The translations under genes were made by a program, and so were the position numbers. The notes under the pieces were generated by a model. It was not told where the DNA came from and did not search any database. It was given only the letters and a program-made list of their open reading frames with translations. This document shows positions 8,748-18,440 of a stretch of 64,000 bases of DNA, piece by piece (position 1 is the stretch's first letter; the number at the start of each line of letters is the position of its first letter). Source of the DNA: Psychrobacter glacincola (GTDB taxonomy: Bacteria > Pseudomonadota > Gammaproteobacteria > Pseudomonadales > Moraxellaceae); assembly GCA_001411745.2 (NCBI GenBank), contig LIQB01000004.1:301997-365996 (forward strand). The letters run 5' to 3'.

Positions 8748-9149
8748 TAGAGTCGCGCTTATATCAACGAGCGACGCTGTTAGGTTGGCTCATTCTATAC
8801 TTACGGTACTTTTACTTGCCTTTTATATAGCCTGTATTACATTATCTTTATACGACTGTATCTCGTCCAAAAATTACGATTAACCTGCCGTCAAATTCGC
8901 TCAATCTAGCATAGGTAATGCGAGCATTCATTTTCGTGGCTATTCTCTTTTCTACTGTCATTTTTATCAATATTAACAACTTGTTTTAATCAAGATGATG
9001 TCATTGGATGTTACAAGATACTTAACGCTCTCTACGTAACTCCTAAAGAATAGCAACCTCTCTATCGTTTATAATCTAGTTATATATTTGTCACAAAAAT
9101 TGTTATAAAGTACGCATTATTTTGCGTCTCATTCTTTAGGAGTTCGATT
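8748..9149. other. Intergenic region before the SCP2-domain gene
   Basis: This 402-base gap is AT-rich. It must hold the promoter of the SCP2-domain gene, which has AGGAG 8 bases before its ATG. A reading frame at 8647-8883 partly covers it but looks like a shadow. No RNA gene or repeat is seen. Confidence 0.5.
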
Positions 9150-9659
9150 ATGTTTACTGTTCCTGTATTAGATATTAAATCTGATCCGTTAGATGTGCTA
9201 TTGGCTGTGATTGGCTATCGTTTGTCTATGCTTGCTGATAGTGATAACGAAGATGTGAAAGCACTATTCGCTGATCGCAATGTGACGATTGAGCTTGCCA
9301 GCACTGAAGCGGATATCGCCCGTTATTTTGTCTTTGATAATGGTAGCTTCAGCCAATACAGTGGTCATGCTAAAAAAGCAGACCTCACCATCAATTTCAA
9401 GGATTCGATGACAGGTGTTAAGCTTTTGACCAAAGGCAATCTTCCTGCCTTTATGACTGCTGTACAAGAAGGTAACCTCAGCATCGAAGGCGATTACAGC
9501 CTAATGATGTGGTTCAATAAACTTGCTAAGCATATCGTGCCAGCTGTTCCAGAAGAATGTAAACCTTATATCCAAAAAGCCAAGCCTTATGCTTATAAAG
9601 CACAAAAACTTGCCAACCATTGGATTGGGGTTGCTAAGCACAAACTTGGTAAATCATAA
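9150..9659 (+). CDS. SCP2 sterol-binding domain protein
   Basis: The 169-residue product has an SCP2-like lipid-binding fold. The segment IARYFVFDNGSFSQYSG, then KADLTINFKDSMTGVKLL, then FMTAVQEGNLSIEGDYSLMM (about residues 54-118) is the usual SCP2 order of strand, strand and the 'G-x-l-x-i-x-G-d' turn. Bacterial relatives include UbiT and UbiJ, which carry quinone intermediates, but this protein is not clearly either. The lysine-rich C-terminal helix (KPYIQKAKPYAYKAQKL) could bind membranes. Strong AGGAG precedes ATG 9150 and a terminator follows, so it is monocistronic. Confidence 0.8.
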   Translation: MFTVPVLDIKSDPLDVLLAVIGYRLSMLADSDNEDVKALFADRNVTIELASTEADIARYFVFDNGSFSQYSGHAKKADLTINFKDSMTGVKLLTKGNLPAFMTAVQEGNLSIEGDYSLMMWFNKLAKHIVPAVPEECKPYIQKAKPYAYKAQKLANHWIGVAKHKLGKS

Positions 9660-9746
9660 CGTAAATAGAGCGACGTAAATAAAGAAAACAGATCACGATT
9701 ATTTAGCGCTTAGTTACTTTACTCTTTCGCAGTGTTCTGATTTTCT

Positions 9747-9782
9747 AAAAAGGTTGCGGTATACTATATCGCAGCCTTTTTT
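9747..9782 (+). terminator. Rho-independent terminator of the SCP2-domain gene
   Basis: A 12-base stem (aaaaaggttgcg with cgcagccttttt, one G-T pair) has an 11-base loop and a T run. It lies about 90 bases after the SCP2 stop and 90 bases before bioB, isolating the two genes. Confidence 0.85.
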
Positions 9783-9874
9783 ATTACCTAAAATTTTATG
9801 GCTTTACACACAACTCTTTTAACCACTATTCTCTTCAAAATGATTGTTTCAAAAACTATTATAAAAGGAATTAT

Positions 9875-11053
9875 ATGATGGCAGGATTACTTAACATCTC
9901 AGAGCCTAATGCCAGTAGCAACACTGACACGTTCAATAATAAAAATAACAGCCACAGCGGCTTGAATAATGACTTTTTAAACAACTTAACAATGGGTGCC
10001 AGCAAAGCCAGCCAACAAATGGCCCGTAAACATAGCCGCGAAGAAATCGCCAAACTGTTTGATTTGCCTTTGATGGATTTGTTGTTGCAAGCACAGACGA
10101 TACACCGCCAAAATTTCAAAGCGAATGAAGTACAGATCAGCACCTTACTCTCTATCAAAACAGGTAACTGCCCCGAAGATTGTGGCTATTGCTCACAGTC
10201 AGGTCACCACCGCGACACGACTAAATTACAAGCAGAGAAGCGCATAGAAGTCGATAAAGTCATTGCTGCGGCCAAACGTGCCAAAGCCAGTGGCTCGTCA
10301 CGCTTTTGTATGGGTGCAGCATGGAAACATCCAAGCGCCAAAGACATGCCCTATGTGGTTGAGCTGATCAAAGAAGTCAAGGCCTTGGGACTTGAAACCT
10401 GTATGACCCTTGGTATGCTAGATACCAATCAAGCGACGCAACTGGCGGATGCTGGATTGGATTATTACAATCATAACCTAGATACCTCACGTCGTTATTA
10501 TGAGCAAGTCGTCAGCACGCGAAGCTATGACGAGCGCTTAGATACCATAGACAATGTGCGTAACTCAGGCATCAATGTCTGTAGTGGCAATATCGTCGGT
10601 ATGGGTGAAAGCCGTGATGACCGTATCGATTGGGTACATGAGCTGCTAAAAATGCCCAAAGCGCCAGAGTCAATTCCGGTCAACTTGCTTGTGCCCATTA
10701 AAGGCACACCGATTGGCGATAAAGTCTTGGCAGAAGGTCAACTGTCAGTGATTGAATGGATTCGTACTATTGCCGTAGCACGTATTTGCTGCCCGACCAG
10801 CTATGTGCGTTTGTCTGCTGGCCGCGAAAGCCTATCCGACTCTGAACAAGCCTTGGCCTTTATGGCAGGTGCCAACTCATTCTTTTATGGCGATAAACTA
10901 CTGACTACTGGCAATGCAAGCCAATCAGGCGATGACAGACTCATGCGTGAGCTTGGTCTAACAAAGCAATTTGCCGCGCCAAGAGCGCCCAAAGTATTGC
11001 CTGTGATGGATGCGATGAGTGGTCATCAATCGCAAGTGGTGATGGCAGAGTAG
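9875..11053 (+). CDS. bioB: Biotin synthase BioB
   Basis: BioB is a radical-SAM enzyme that inserts sulfur into dethiobiotin to form biotin, the last step of the pathway. The 392-residue product has the SAM-cluster motif C99-x3-C103-x2-C106 (in [14 protein letters not shown]), the block [10 protein letters not shown] with the auxiliary-cluster cysteine, and the family sequences YYNHNLDTS and SGRESLSD-like SAGRESLSD. It is longer than E. coli BioB (346) because of an Asn/Ser-rich N-terminal extension of about 50 residues. AAAAGGAA precedes the double ATG. No other bio genes are nearby, and no BirA-type operator was recognised. Confidence 0.97.
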   Translation: MMAGLLNISEPNASSNTDTFNNKNNSHSGLNNDFLNNLTMGASKASQQMARKHSREEIAKLFDLPLMDLLLQAQTIHRQNFKANEVQISTLLSIKTGNCPEDCGYCSQSGHHRDTTKLQAEKRIEVDKVIAAAKRAKASGSSRFCMGAAWKHPSAKDMPYVVELIKEVKALGLETCMTLGMLDTNQATQLADAGLDYYNHNLDTSRRYYEQVVSTRSYDERLDTIDNVRNSGINVCSGNIVGMGESRDDRIDWVHELLKMPKAPESIPVNLLVPIKGTPIGDKVLAEGQLSVIEWIRTIAVARICCPTSYVRLSAGRESLSDSEQALAFMAGANSFFYGDKLLTTGNASQSGDDRLMRELGLTKQFAAPRAPKVLPVMDAMSGHQSQVVMAE

Positions 11054-11142
11054 CGTTTTTTATCGCTACCATTATTGGATAATCTGCGCTAAGCTTGCCG
11101 ACATTATTGATGATAAAATATTAAATCGTAAGAGAGAATGTG

Positions 11143-11577
11143 ATGGCAGATTATTTCAATTGGATTAAAGCGGCGCATATTATATCGATGGTCTGCTGGT
11201 TTGCTGCGATATTTTATTTGCCACGCTTGTTTGTCTATCATGCGATGAGTGACGACAGCATCAGCCACGAACGCTTTGCTATTATGGAGCGCAAGCTCTA
11301 TCGCGGTATTATGACGCCATCGATGATAGCCACATGGGTCTTCGGTCTATGGATGTTGGGGCTAGGCTGGGAGGTGTATAAAACCCAAGGCTGGTTACAC
11401 GTCAAGCTTTTATTAGTGGTGCTACTCTCTGGCTATCACGGTGCTTGTGGATTTTATCGTAAAAAGCTAATGAATAATCCGCATTATAAGACGCATAAAT
11501 TTTGGCGCTGGTTTAACGAAGTACCAGTGTTTGCTTTGGTCATTATCGTCATCTTAGTAGTAGTAAAGCCCTTCTAA
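11143..11577 (+). CDS. hemJ: Protoporphyrinogen oxidase HemJ
   Basis: HemJ oxidises protoporphyrinogen IX to protoporphyrin IX in heme synthesis and sits in the inner membrane. The 144-residue product has four TM helices with the family's conserved sites: the His in KAAHIISMVCWFA, YLPRLFVYH, the MTPSMIATW helix, WLHVKLLLV and YHGACGFYRKKL. Length is as expected for HemJ (about 140-150). A GTG codon directly precedes the chosen ATG 11143 and could also serve as start. A strong bidirectional terminator follows. Confidence 0.92.
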   Translation: MADYFNWIKAAHIISMVCWFAAIFYLPRLFVYHAMSDDSISHERFAIMERKLYRGIMTPSMIATWVFGLWMLGLGWEVYKTQGWLHVKLLLVVLLSGYHGACGFYRKKLMNNPHYKTHKFWRWFNEVPVFALVIIVILVVVKPF

Positions 11578-11629
11578 AATCCAGTAAATATGCTCATAAC
11601 TGATTTTTAGATCTGAACACCTCTAAACT

Positions 11630-11670
11630 AAAAGCGTCCGTTACTTATTAAAGTAACGGACGCTTTTTTT
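11630..11670. terminator. Strong bidirectional terminator between hemJ and the NlpC-like gene
   Basis: A perfect 16-17 bp stem (left arm 11630-11646, right arm 11651-11667) with a 4-base loop is flanked by A and T runs. It serves the convergent genes hemJ (plus) and the exported hydrolase-like gene (minus). Confidence 0.95.
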
Positions 11671-11693
11671 TAGGACATCATAAATATGAAAGC

Positions 11694-12464
11694 TTAAACA
11701 CTAGGGCGCATGATTTGATAGACATTACTCAAATCATAAACACGGTAACGCGCAGGTTCACGGCGGTTTTCGCCCGCATAGCTGAGGATCAGCGCTTGCT
11801 TTGCGCGCTCATCAACCCAGCCGACAAACAGTCCACTATGCTCGACGCCATTATAGCCATGATTGATATAATAGAGCCAATCCCCAACTTCAATCTCGCC
11901 ACTATTGGCATACGGACCTTGACCATAAGTACCTTTATGAATGGTATCGCGTGTCACCCCAGCGCGTTTAAACACGGCATTCAGATAGTCCCAGCAGCCA
12001 CCTTGAATGATCGCGCGCTCGTTCAGCGCCATCTTGCGGGCGGTGCTAACCACTTCACGTGCGGCCAAACTACTCTGCATCTCCGCACTGCTCAGTAACG
12101 GTAAATACTCGCTATCGACATTATCATAATTACCCGATAAAAAAGCGGGCATCACTGCTGGTGCTTGACGCGCTACTTCAGGATAACGATAGGATGTCTG
12201 AATCACTGGTGGAGTACTGGCAGAATTTGAGCGATAAGTTCCTGCACGTTGAATGGTAGAACGCGTGCTGACTTTCGCGGAGGGCACCGCTGAGTATGAT
12301 GGTGTATAGCGAGCACTAAAATCAGATTGCACAGATTTTTGGGCGATCAGAGCACTCATACTATCGGCATGGGCCTGACCTACTAGGCCAACGGTAAATA
12401 ATAAAAGACTGCACGACGCGGTAACCGACGACGACATAGACAATGACACAGGCAAACGCGACAT
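11694..12464 (-). CDS. Exported NlpC/P60-like protein
   Basis: The 256-residue product has a signal peptide ending AHA (cleavage near 33/34), a Ser/Thr/Tyr-rich linker to about 115, and a C-terminal domain with GGCWDYLNAVF (Cys157) and VEHSGLFVGW (His209). The Cys then His order, the G-D-W before the His (residues 194-196) and the W after it resemble papain-like NlpC/P60 or CHAP cell-wall hydrolases, but I cannot name the family. I chose ATG 12464 over the 100-codon upstream frame because AAGGAG precedes it and the signal peptide starts there. It probably acts in the periplasm on peptidoglycan; this is inference. Confidence 0.6.
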   Translation of the reverse strand: MSRLPVSLSMSSSVTASCSLLLFTVGLVGQAHADSMSALIAQKSVQSDFSARYTPSYSAVPSAKVSTRSTIQRAGTYRSNSASTPPVIQTSYRYPEVARQAPAVMPAFLSGNYDNVDSEYLPLLSSAEMQSSLAAREVVSTARKMALNERAIIQGGCWDYLNAVFKRAGVTRDTIHKGTYGQGPYANSGEIEVGDWLYYINHGYNGVEHSGLFVGWVDERAKQALILSYAGENRREPARYRVYDLSNVYQIMRPSV

Positions 12465-12812
12465 GACCAACTCCTTGTCAATAAAATATAAATGACAACA
12501 TAAACCATAATAATAGGATGTTCTAATCTTACTTATAAACCATTTAGACATGACGCTGCAAGCATTATTCGGCTCAAATAGCCGATAAAAGGTATAAAAA
12601 CACAGACTAATGGTTAGATAAGAGGAGCACGTAAAAAAACGATGGAGAGCTGGCGCTAAATAAAAAAGAAATAAAATAAGCAGTTTTAGATTAAATACTG
12701 CGTAGATAGAGTACTGAGCAGATAAAATATTATCTGAGATAGAAGATTGCTGAGAGAAAGCCACTTAGGTTTTTTATAGCCCAATCCAGTAGATAATCGG
12801 CTAAGAAATAAG

Positions 12813-13304
12813 CTAATCGTTACTCATCTTGATATTCACATGGCGCTTGCCCAATGCTTGACCTTGCAAAATAGCTTTGGCAGCGGTTGCCTCTTGGATA
12901 CTATCAAAGCCGCTAATATGGTATTTGCGTATATCATCACAATCAACAATCTGTAATTGCTCACCAATAAGCATGACTTTATCACCGTCGGTCAACTGAA
13001 TATGCTGACGCTTACCTTGATTGTCATGCACCAGCTCACCCGCATGCAGCCACAAGATGCCGCTGCTGATGACACCAGCCATGGCTTTTTTCTGTTGTTG
13101 GCGTTTTCGATTAAAGATAAAACTACCAATAATCAGTAGCGCCAATGCCCCTATAGCCAAGCGCTCAGGCAGCAGACTCATTGCCAAAGCAACCGCCACT
13201 GCTCCTATTAATAATGCTGAGCCAAACCAAAACATGCCATCTTCAGTCGTTTTGGGCTGATCTTGTAGCGTGATTTTGGCACCATCGTCGGTCAGCTTGA
13301 GCAT
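12813..13304 (-). CDS. Membrane protein of unknown function
   Basis: The 163-residue product has two closely spaced TM helices (about residues 26-43 and 48-63) followed by a basic stretch (NRKRQQQKKA) and a soluble C-terminal domain of about 90 residues with HIQLTDGDKVMLIGEQLQIV. By the positive-inside rule both ends are probably cytoplasmic. I do not recognise it. AGGTAG lies upstream of the ATG at 13304. It lies 69 bases downstream of rph on the same strand and could be co-transcribed with it. Confidence 0.6.
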   Translation of the reverse strand: MLKLTDDGAKITLQDQPKTTEDGMFWFGSALLIGAVAVALAMSLLPERLAIGALALLIIGSFIFNRKRQQQKKAMAGVISSGILWLHAGELVHDNQGKRQHIQLTDGDKVMLIGEQLQIVDCDDIRKYHISGFDSIQEATAAKAILQGQALGKRHVNIKMSND

Positions 13305-13373
13305 GCATGACTACCTGTTACAGAGTAATAAAAGTTTAATAAAAATACGATGAGCAAGTAATCATCAATAGGA

Positions 13374-14090
13374 CTACCAACCCAAGGCTGTTTTTTGCAT
13401 GGCAATCAGCTCAGCGATGCCTTTTTCGGCAAGAATCAGCATATCGTCGGCTTGAGCGCGGGTAAATGGCTTTTCTTCCGCTGTTCCTTGTAGCTCAATA
13501 AATTCGCCTTTTTGGGTCATAACCACATTCAAATCGGTATCACAGCTGGCATCTTCTTCGTAGTTTAGATCGAGATACGCTTTGCCGTCTTTCATACCAA
13601 CAGAGACCGCAGCGACCAAACCAATCAGTGGATCTGCCTTGAGTTTTTTGCTTTTTTGGATACTTTCTAATGCATCGATAAGCGCAATAGCAGCCCCCGT
13701 CACACTAGCAGTACGAGTACCGCCATCGGCTTGCAAAACATCACAATCAAGATAAATGGTATTTTCACCCAGCTTACTCAAGTCAATCATCGCTCGTAAG
13801 CTACGACCAATCAAACGCTGGATTTCTTGGGTACGACCTGATTGTTTACCACGTGCCGCTTCACGTTGGTTACGAGTATTGGTCGCGCGTGGCAGCATGC
13901 CATACTCAGCAGTGATCCAACCTTTGCCTTTACCTTTGAGCCAACGCGGTACGCCAGATTCAACACTAGCGGTACACAATACTTTGGTATCACCAAAGCT
14001 GACTAACACTGACCCTTCGGCATGCTTAGTATAATGGCGCTCAAAGCTGATCGAGCGAAGTTGGTCAAGCTCACGATTGTCAATACGCAT
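13374..14090 (-). CDS. rph: Ribonuclease PH
   Basis: RNase PH is a phosphate-dependent 3'-5' exoribonuclease that trims tRNA 3' ends and forms a hexamer. The 238-residue product matches the whole family: [48 protein letters not shown], the RNA/phosphate-binding [13 protein letters not shown], and [19 protein letters not shown] [14 protein letters not shown], then [14 protein letters not shown]. Length is standard. AGGGA precedes the start. The C-terminus ([19 protein letters not shown]) is intact, with no frameshift such as the one known in some E. coli K-12 strains. Confidence 0.97.
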   Translation of the reverse strand: MRIDNRELDQLRSISFERHYTKHAEGSVLVSFGDTKVLCTASVESGVPRWLKGKGKGWITAEYGMLPRATNTRNQREAARGKQSGRTQEIQRLIGRSLRAMIDLSKLGENTIYLDCDVLQADGGTRTASVTGAAIALIDALESIQKSKKLKADPLIGLVAAVSVGMKDGKAYLDLNYEEDASCDTDLNVVMTQKGEFIELQGTAEEKPFTRAQADDMLILAEKGIAELIAMQKTALGW

Positions 14091-14248
14091 AAAAATCCCT
14101 AGTACAATGTTTTAAAGGCGGTGTCATAAAATGAGGTGTCTGTCATTATGTGGCTAACCATCATTTATCTAGCAAACTATTAATAAGCTAAAATAAATAA
14201 TGATTGGATGCCATAGCAGACGTAAATATTGAGATATCCTAACGTGGC

Positions 14249-14289
14249 AGCGGCGCAATAGCAAGATTCGTTCGAGCTATTGCGCCGCT
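14249..14289. repeat. Perfect 14-bp inverted repeat between rph and the acyl-CoA ligase gene
   Basis: agcggcgcaatagc (14249-14262) pairs exactly with 14276-14289 around a 13-base loop. It lies downstream of the ligase stop codon on the minus strand, so it may act as a terminator, though neither side has a T run. Confidence 0.85.
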
Positions 14290-14331
14290 ACTTTAGCCAG
14301 TCATTGGCTTAACAAAGAAATAGCACCAACT

Positions 14332-16104
14332 TTATTCTAACCCTTCCATCTTACGCAATTCTTTACGCAGGATTTTACCCACGTTTGATTTTGGTAATTC
14401 ATCGACGAACTGTATGTGACGCGGACGCTTGTAACCAGTCAGTTGCTTTTTGCCAAAATCAAGCAACTCTTGCTCAGTCACATCGCCTTTTTTGACCACA
14501 AACAACTTTGGCTCTTCACCGCGGTCATCGTTTGGAATACCGATAGCGCCGCATTCTACCACAGCTGGATGCTCGCTCATGGCTTCTTCAATTTCGTTAG
14601 GATAAACGTTAAAACCAGAGACCAAAATCATGTCTTTTTTGCGATCGACGATTTTGATAAAACCTTTTTCATCCATGATGCCGATATCGCCAGTTTTTAG
14701 AAAGCCATTGGCAGTAAACGTTTCAGCTGTTTCTTCTGGACGATTTTGATAACCTATCATTACCTGCGGGCCTTTGACACAAATCTCGCCGCGATCACCC
14801 AATGCGACTTCATTTTCATCATCATCGATTAGTATTATATCGGTGCTAGAGGCAGGAATACCAATTTTACCCGTGAATTCAGCAATGGTCATCGGGTTAA
14901 AAGCAGCCACTGGTGAGGTTTCTGACAAACCATAACCTTCCACGATAGGCAGACCAGTGATTTTATGCCACTCTTTTGCCACGCTTGGCAAGACAGACAT
15001 ACCGCCACCGATAGACGCTTTTAGGTTAGAGAAATCTAAGTCTGCAAAGCCGTCTTTGTGTACTAGACCGTTGAACAAAGTATTCACTGCAGGGATAAAG
15101 GCGGGTTTGTATTTGGCCATCTCTTTAATCAAACCATCAAGATCACGAGGGTTTGGGATAAGCAAGCCTGCATAACCTCGGTACATGCCATACATGCCGC
15201 AGACCATAAATGAGAATACATGATATAGCGGTAGTGCCGTCAGGATGACATCATTGGCATCAACATCATCATCAAATGCACTGTCCATCAATGCACTAAT
15301 CTGTAGCATATTGGCAACTAAGTTACCGTGGGACAGCATTGCACCTTTGGCAACCCCTGTCGTACCGCCCGTATATTGCAATAATGCCACGTCACTTAAA
15401 TTCAAATCAGGGCGCTTATATTTGCTGGCTGATACTGCATTTAAAGCGTGCTTAAAACTCACGCTGTTTGGCAGGCTATAAGCCGGAATCATTTTTTTGA
15501 CATGGCGCGCAACGAGATTAACGACGGCTCCTTTCACTGTTCCTAGCATATCACCAATCTTACAAACGATGACATGCTCAACCTGACCTTTGTCTTCTGC
15601 CTCTTGATAGGTGTTCGCAAAGTTCTCTACGATAAACAGGGCTTTGGTGCCACTATCATGCAGCTGATGCGATAACTCTCGGCTGGTATATAAAGGGTTG
15701 ACGTTGACCAACACCATACCTGCACGGATGATCCCCAAAGCAACCACTGGATATTGCAGGAGGTTGGGCATCATCACCCCAACTTTATCACCTGTTACCA
15801 AGCCTAATGATTGTAAGTAACTGGCAATTTGGCGACTGTATAAATCCAATTCCTTAAAACTGATCGATGCACCCATACAAATATAGGCCGTTTTTTTCCC
15901 ATAACGGCTAAAGTTACGCTCAAACACATCAAGTAAAGAGGTATTGTCATCAGGCATATCGATAGTCGCATCAATGCCATAACGCTCATAAGTTTTCAAC
16001 CATGGGCTGTCACTATCTATCGTCGGCATAGTAGGAAATACGCTGTCTTTATTATTCATTGCAGCGTTATCGTTTGTGGTCTCTTTATTGATACTGTCGG
16101 TCAT
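14332..16104 (-). CDS. Long-chain fatty acid-CoA ligase (FadD type), copy 1
   Basis: This enzyme activates long-chain fatty acids to acyl-CoA with ATP for beta-oxidation or lipid synthesis. The 590-residue product carries the AMP-forming signature YTGGTTGVAKGAML, the family motif GYGLSETSP, the hinge DRKKDMILVSGFNVYPNEIE, and the C-terminal catalytic lysine motif PKSNVGKILRKELR. There is no signal peptide; the protein is probably peripheral to the inner membrane. It has an extra 30 hydrophilic N-terminal residues compared with the second copy. AGGGAAAA precedes ATG 16104. It lies downstream of copy 2 on the same strand, but a 608-base gap suggests separate transcription. Confidence 0.93.
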   Translation of the reverse strand: MTDSINKETTNDNAAMNNKDSVFPTMPTIDSDSPWLKTYERYGIDATIDMPDDNTSLLDVFERNFSRYGKKTAYICMGASISFKELDLYSRQIASYLQSLGLVTGDKVGVMMPNLLQYPVVALGIIRAGMVLVNVNPLYTSRELSHQLHDSGTKALFIVENFANTYQEAEDKGQVEHVIVCKIGDMLGTVKGAVVNLVARHVKKMIPAYSLPNSVSFKHALNAVSASKYKRPDLNLSDVALLQYTGGTTGVAKGAMLSHGNLVANMLQISALMDSAFDDDVDANDVILTALPLYHVFSFMVCGMYGMYRGYAGLLIPNPRDLDGLIKEMAKYKPAFIPAVNTLFNGLVHKDGFADLDFSNLKASIGGGMSVLPSVAKEWHKITGLPIVEGYGLSETSPVAAFNPMTIAEFTGKIGIPASSTDIILIDDDENEVALGDRGEICVKGPQVMIGYQNRPEETAETFTANGFLKTGDIGIMDEKGFIKIVDRKKDMILVSGFNVYPNEIEEAMSEHPAVVECGAIGIPNDDRGEEPKLFVVKKGDVTEQELLDFGKKQLTGYKRPRHIQFVDELPKSNVGKILRKELRKMEGLE

Positions 16105-16712
16105 AATTTTCCCTAAATGTTACCGTTAAAAACGTAGAATAATCTAATGAAAACACCATTATTTTTTGTGATTGATCAGTGACAGCAGAAGCTTGTGAAT
16201 AAAAAACGTGGTAACAAAAAAGGTTTGTCATTCACAAGCTTTGTCAATCAAAGCGCAACGTTAAGTCCTTAATAAATAGCACGATAACTCGGCATTTCCG
16301 AATTAAAAACCCCTTTATCCCTTATAGTTTTATCAGAGATATAGCGCAAAACTAACGTCATCTCGTCGATAAATAGACAAATATGTCGGTAAGCACTATA
16401 GCAGTTTTGCTAAAAATTCTCTATCTCTACCTGACTGGGTCATAGCGACAAAAAAAGCAATAAATACAAAAAATGATAAGGCAGCATACCAGCAACCTTA
16501 CCATTTTTGGATCACAACACCCAGTATCACAACCACCACTATCACGACAACTTAGCATCCTGATAGTTTCTTTCAGATTTAGTTCGTAGCGTTAGTTCGT
16601 AGCGTTAGTTTTTATCATTAGTATCGTAGTGACTTATCATGATGACTTTACGAGTGCCTAACAAACAGTAGCAGACACTCATAAAAATACTCTGGCACTG
16701 AAGGCTAACTGA
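16105..16712. other. Intergenic region between the two acyl-CoA ligase genes
   Basis: The 608-base gap contains a 12-bp inverted repeat (aagcttgtgaat at 16189-16200 with its complement at 16230-16241) and a 13-bp tandem duplication of agttcgtagcgtt at 16581-16606. No gene longer than about 60 codons and no strong terminator with T tract is seen. The promoter of copy 1 must be near its high-coordinate end. Confidence 0.6.
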
Positions 16713-18440
16713 TTAACCGTGGTTCTTTTCTTCCAGCACGCGCAAATCTTTGTGCAAAATCTTACCGACATTTGATTTTGGTAATTCATCGATGAACTCA
16801 ACATAACGAGGACGCTTATAACCAGTTAAATTCTCTTTGCTATAAGCAAGCACTTCTTCTTTAGTCAAACTGTCATCACTACGCACAACATAAATCTTTG
16901 GCACTTCGCCGCTCTTTTCATCTTCGATACCGATGACACCGCACTCCAAAATCTTTGGATGACCTGACATCACATCTTCGACTTCGTTTGGATAGACGTT
17001 AAAGCCAGATACCAAAATCATATTCTTTTTACGATCAACGATTTTAAAATAGCCTTCTTCATCCATCACGCCGATATCACCCGTACGGAAATAACCGTCA
17101 GACGTCATGACTTCAGCAGTAGCATCATCACGTTTCCAGTAGCCTTTCATCACTTGTGGACCACGAACACAAATCTCGCCGCGCTCACCCAGTGCGACCT
17201 CATTGCCTTCTTCATCCAAGATAGCCATGTCTGTTGCTGGCATCGGTAGACCAATATTGCCTGAGAATTCGCCCGTACCTTCTGGGTTTGCTGACGCCAC
17301 AGGAGACGTCTCTGACAGACCATAGCCTTGTACGATTACATTACCAGTAATTTTTTGCCATTTGTCAGCGGTGTCTTTTAATACTGCCATGCCACCGCCC
17401 ATCGACATCTCAAGCTTGCTATGATCTAAAGCTTTGAATGGATCGCTATTTGCTAAAGCATTAAACAGCGTATTGACCGCTGGGAAAAACGCTGGTGGAT
17501 AATCTTTATAAGCTTTGATTAAGCTTGCACCATCACGTGGGTTTGGCACCAGTAGCCCGATACAACCGCGATATAAGCCAAACATGCCGCAAACGGTAAA
17601 TGAGAAGATATGATATAGCGGCAAGGCGGTCATGATAACTGGCTGCTCATCCATACCTTCAAACTTATCAAAAGCATCGCCAAGATAGGTATCACATTGA
17701 ATCAGGTTGGCGACTAAATTACCATGCGTGAGCATTGCACCTTTAGCAACACCTGTGGTACCGCCGGTATATTGCAAAACGGCAATATCATCAAGGCAGA
17801 TGTTATCTGGACGTTTGTAATTTTTGGCTGAGAAGCGATTCAGTGCTGTTTTAAAGTTGGTGCTGGTTTTAAGGTTATAGTCAGGTACAAGCTTCTTCAC
17901 GTGACGCACGACCATATTGACGATAAAGCCTTTTAATGGACTCATCAAATCACCCATCGACGTCACGACGACATGATCAACCAAGTCCTTACCAATGTCT
18001 TCATACGTTTTGGCAAAGTTCTCTAAAATAAATAATGCTTTGGTATCAGAGTCTGTTAGTTGATGCTCAAGCTCTTTTGAGGTATAAAGCGGGTTAACGT
18101 TAACCAAGGTCATGCCAGCACGCAGCACACCCAATACGGCAACCGGTAGCTGCAAAATATTTGGCATCATGACGCCGACTTTATCGCCTTTTTTTAACCC
18201 AAGTGATTGCAAGTAGGCAGCAATTTGTTTGCTATAACGATCTAAATCTTCGTAGGAGAGCTTTGCATCCATACAGACAAACGCTGTCTTGCCAGCGTGC
18301 TTCGTAAAATTCTGCTCAAATATATCGATTAAAGAAGTATTAGCGGCTGGCATCTCAATGTCGTATTGAATACCAAGCTTTTCGTAAGTTTTGACCCACA
18401 CTTTATCGTTACGACGAATTAGGTTACTGTGATTTTCCAT
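16713..18440 (-). CDS. Long-chain fatty acid-CoA ligase (FadD type), copy 2
   Basis: The 575-residue product has the same domain order as copy 1: AMP signature YTGGTTGVAKGAML, GYGLSETSP, DRKKNMILVSGFNVYPNEVE and PKSNVGKILHKDLR. The two proteins align along their whole length and clearly differ at many positions (for instance GLSETSPVASANPEGTG against GLSETSPVAAFNPMTIA), so this is an old duplication rather than a recent one. It probably differs in chain length preference or regulation, which sequence alone cannot show. AGGAGAG stands 9 bases before ATG 18440. Confidence 0.93.
   Translation of the reverse strand: MENHSNLIRRNDKVWVKTYEKLGIQYDIEMPAANTSLIDIFEQNFTKHAGKTAFVCMDAKLSYEDLDRYSKQIAAYLQSLGLKKGDKVGVMMPNILQLPVAVLGVLRAGMTLVNVNPLYTSKELEHQLTDSDTKALFILENFAKTYEDIGKDLVDHVVVTSMGDLMSPLKGFIVNMVVRHVKKLVPDYNLKTSTNFKTALNRFSAKNYKRPDNICLDDIAVLQYTGGTTGVAKGAMLTHGNLVANLIQCDTYLGDAFDKFEGMDEQPVIMTALPLYHIFSFTVCGMFGLYRGCIGLLVPNPRDGASLIKAYKDYPPAFFPAVNTLFNALANSDPFKALDHSKLEMSMGGGMAVLKDTADKWQKITGNVIVQGYGLSETSPVASANPEGTGEFSGNIGLPMPATDMAILDEEGNEVALGERGEICVRGPQVMKGYWKRDDATAEVMTSDGYFRTGDIGVMDEEGYFKIVDRKKNMILVSGFNVYPNEVEDVMSGHPKILECGVIGIEDEKSGEVPKIYVVRSDDSLTKEEVLAYSKENLTGYKRPRYVEFIDELPKSNVGKILHKDLRVLEEKNHG

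Noticed and set aside
8647..8883. 78-codon frame overlapping the end of the small membrane protein gene
   Set aside because: The first half is a shadow of the upstream gene in another frame, and it has no ribosome site; the hydrophobic end is not enough.
11715..12259. Plus-strand frames opposite the NlpC-like gene
   Set aside because: They are antisense shadows of a gene with a clear signal peptide and ribosome site.
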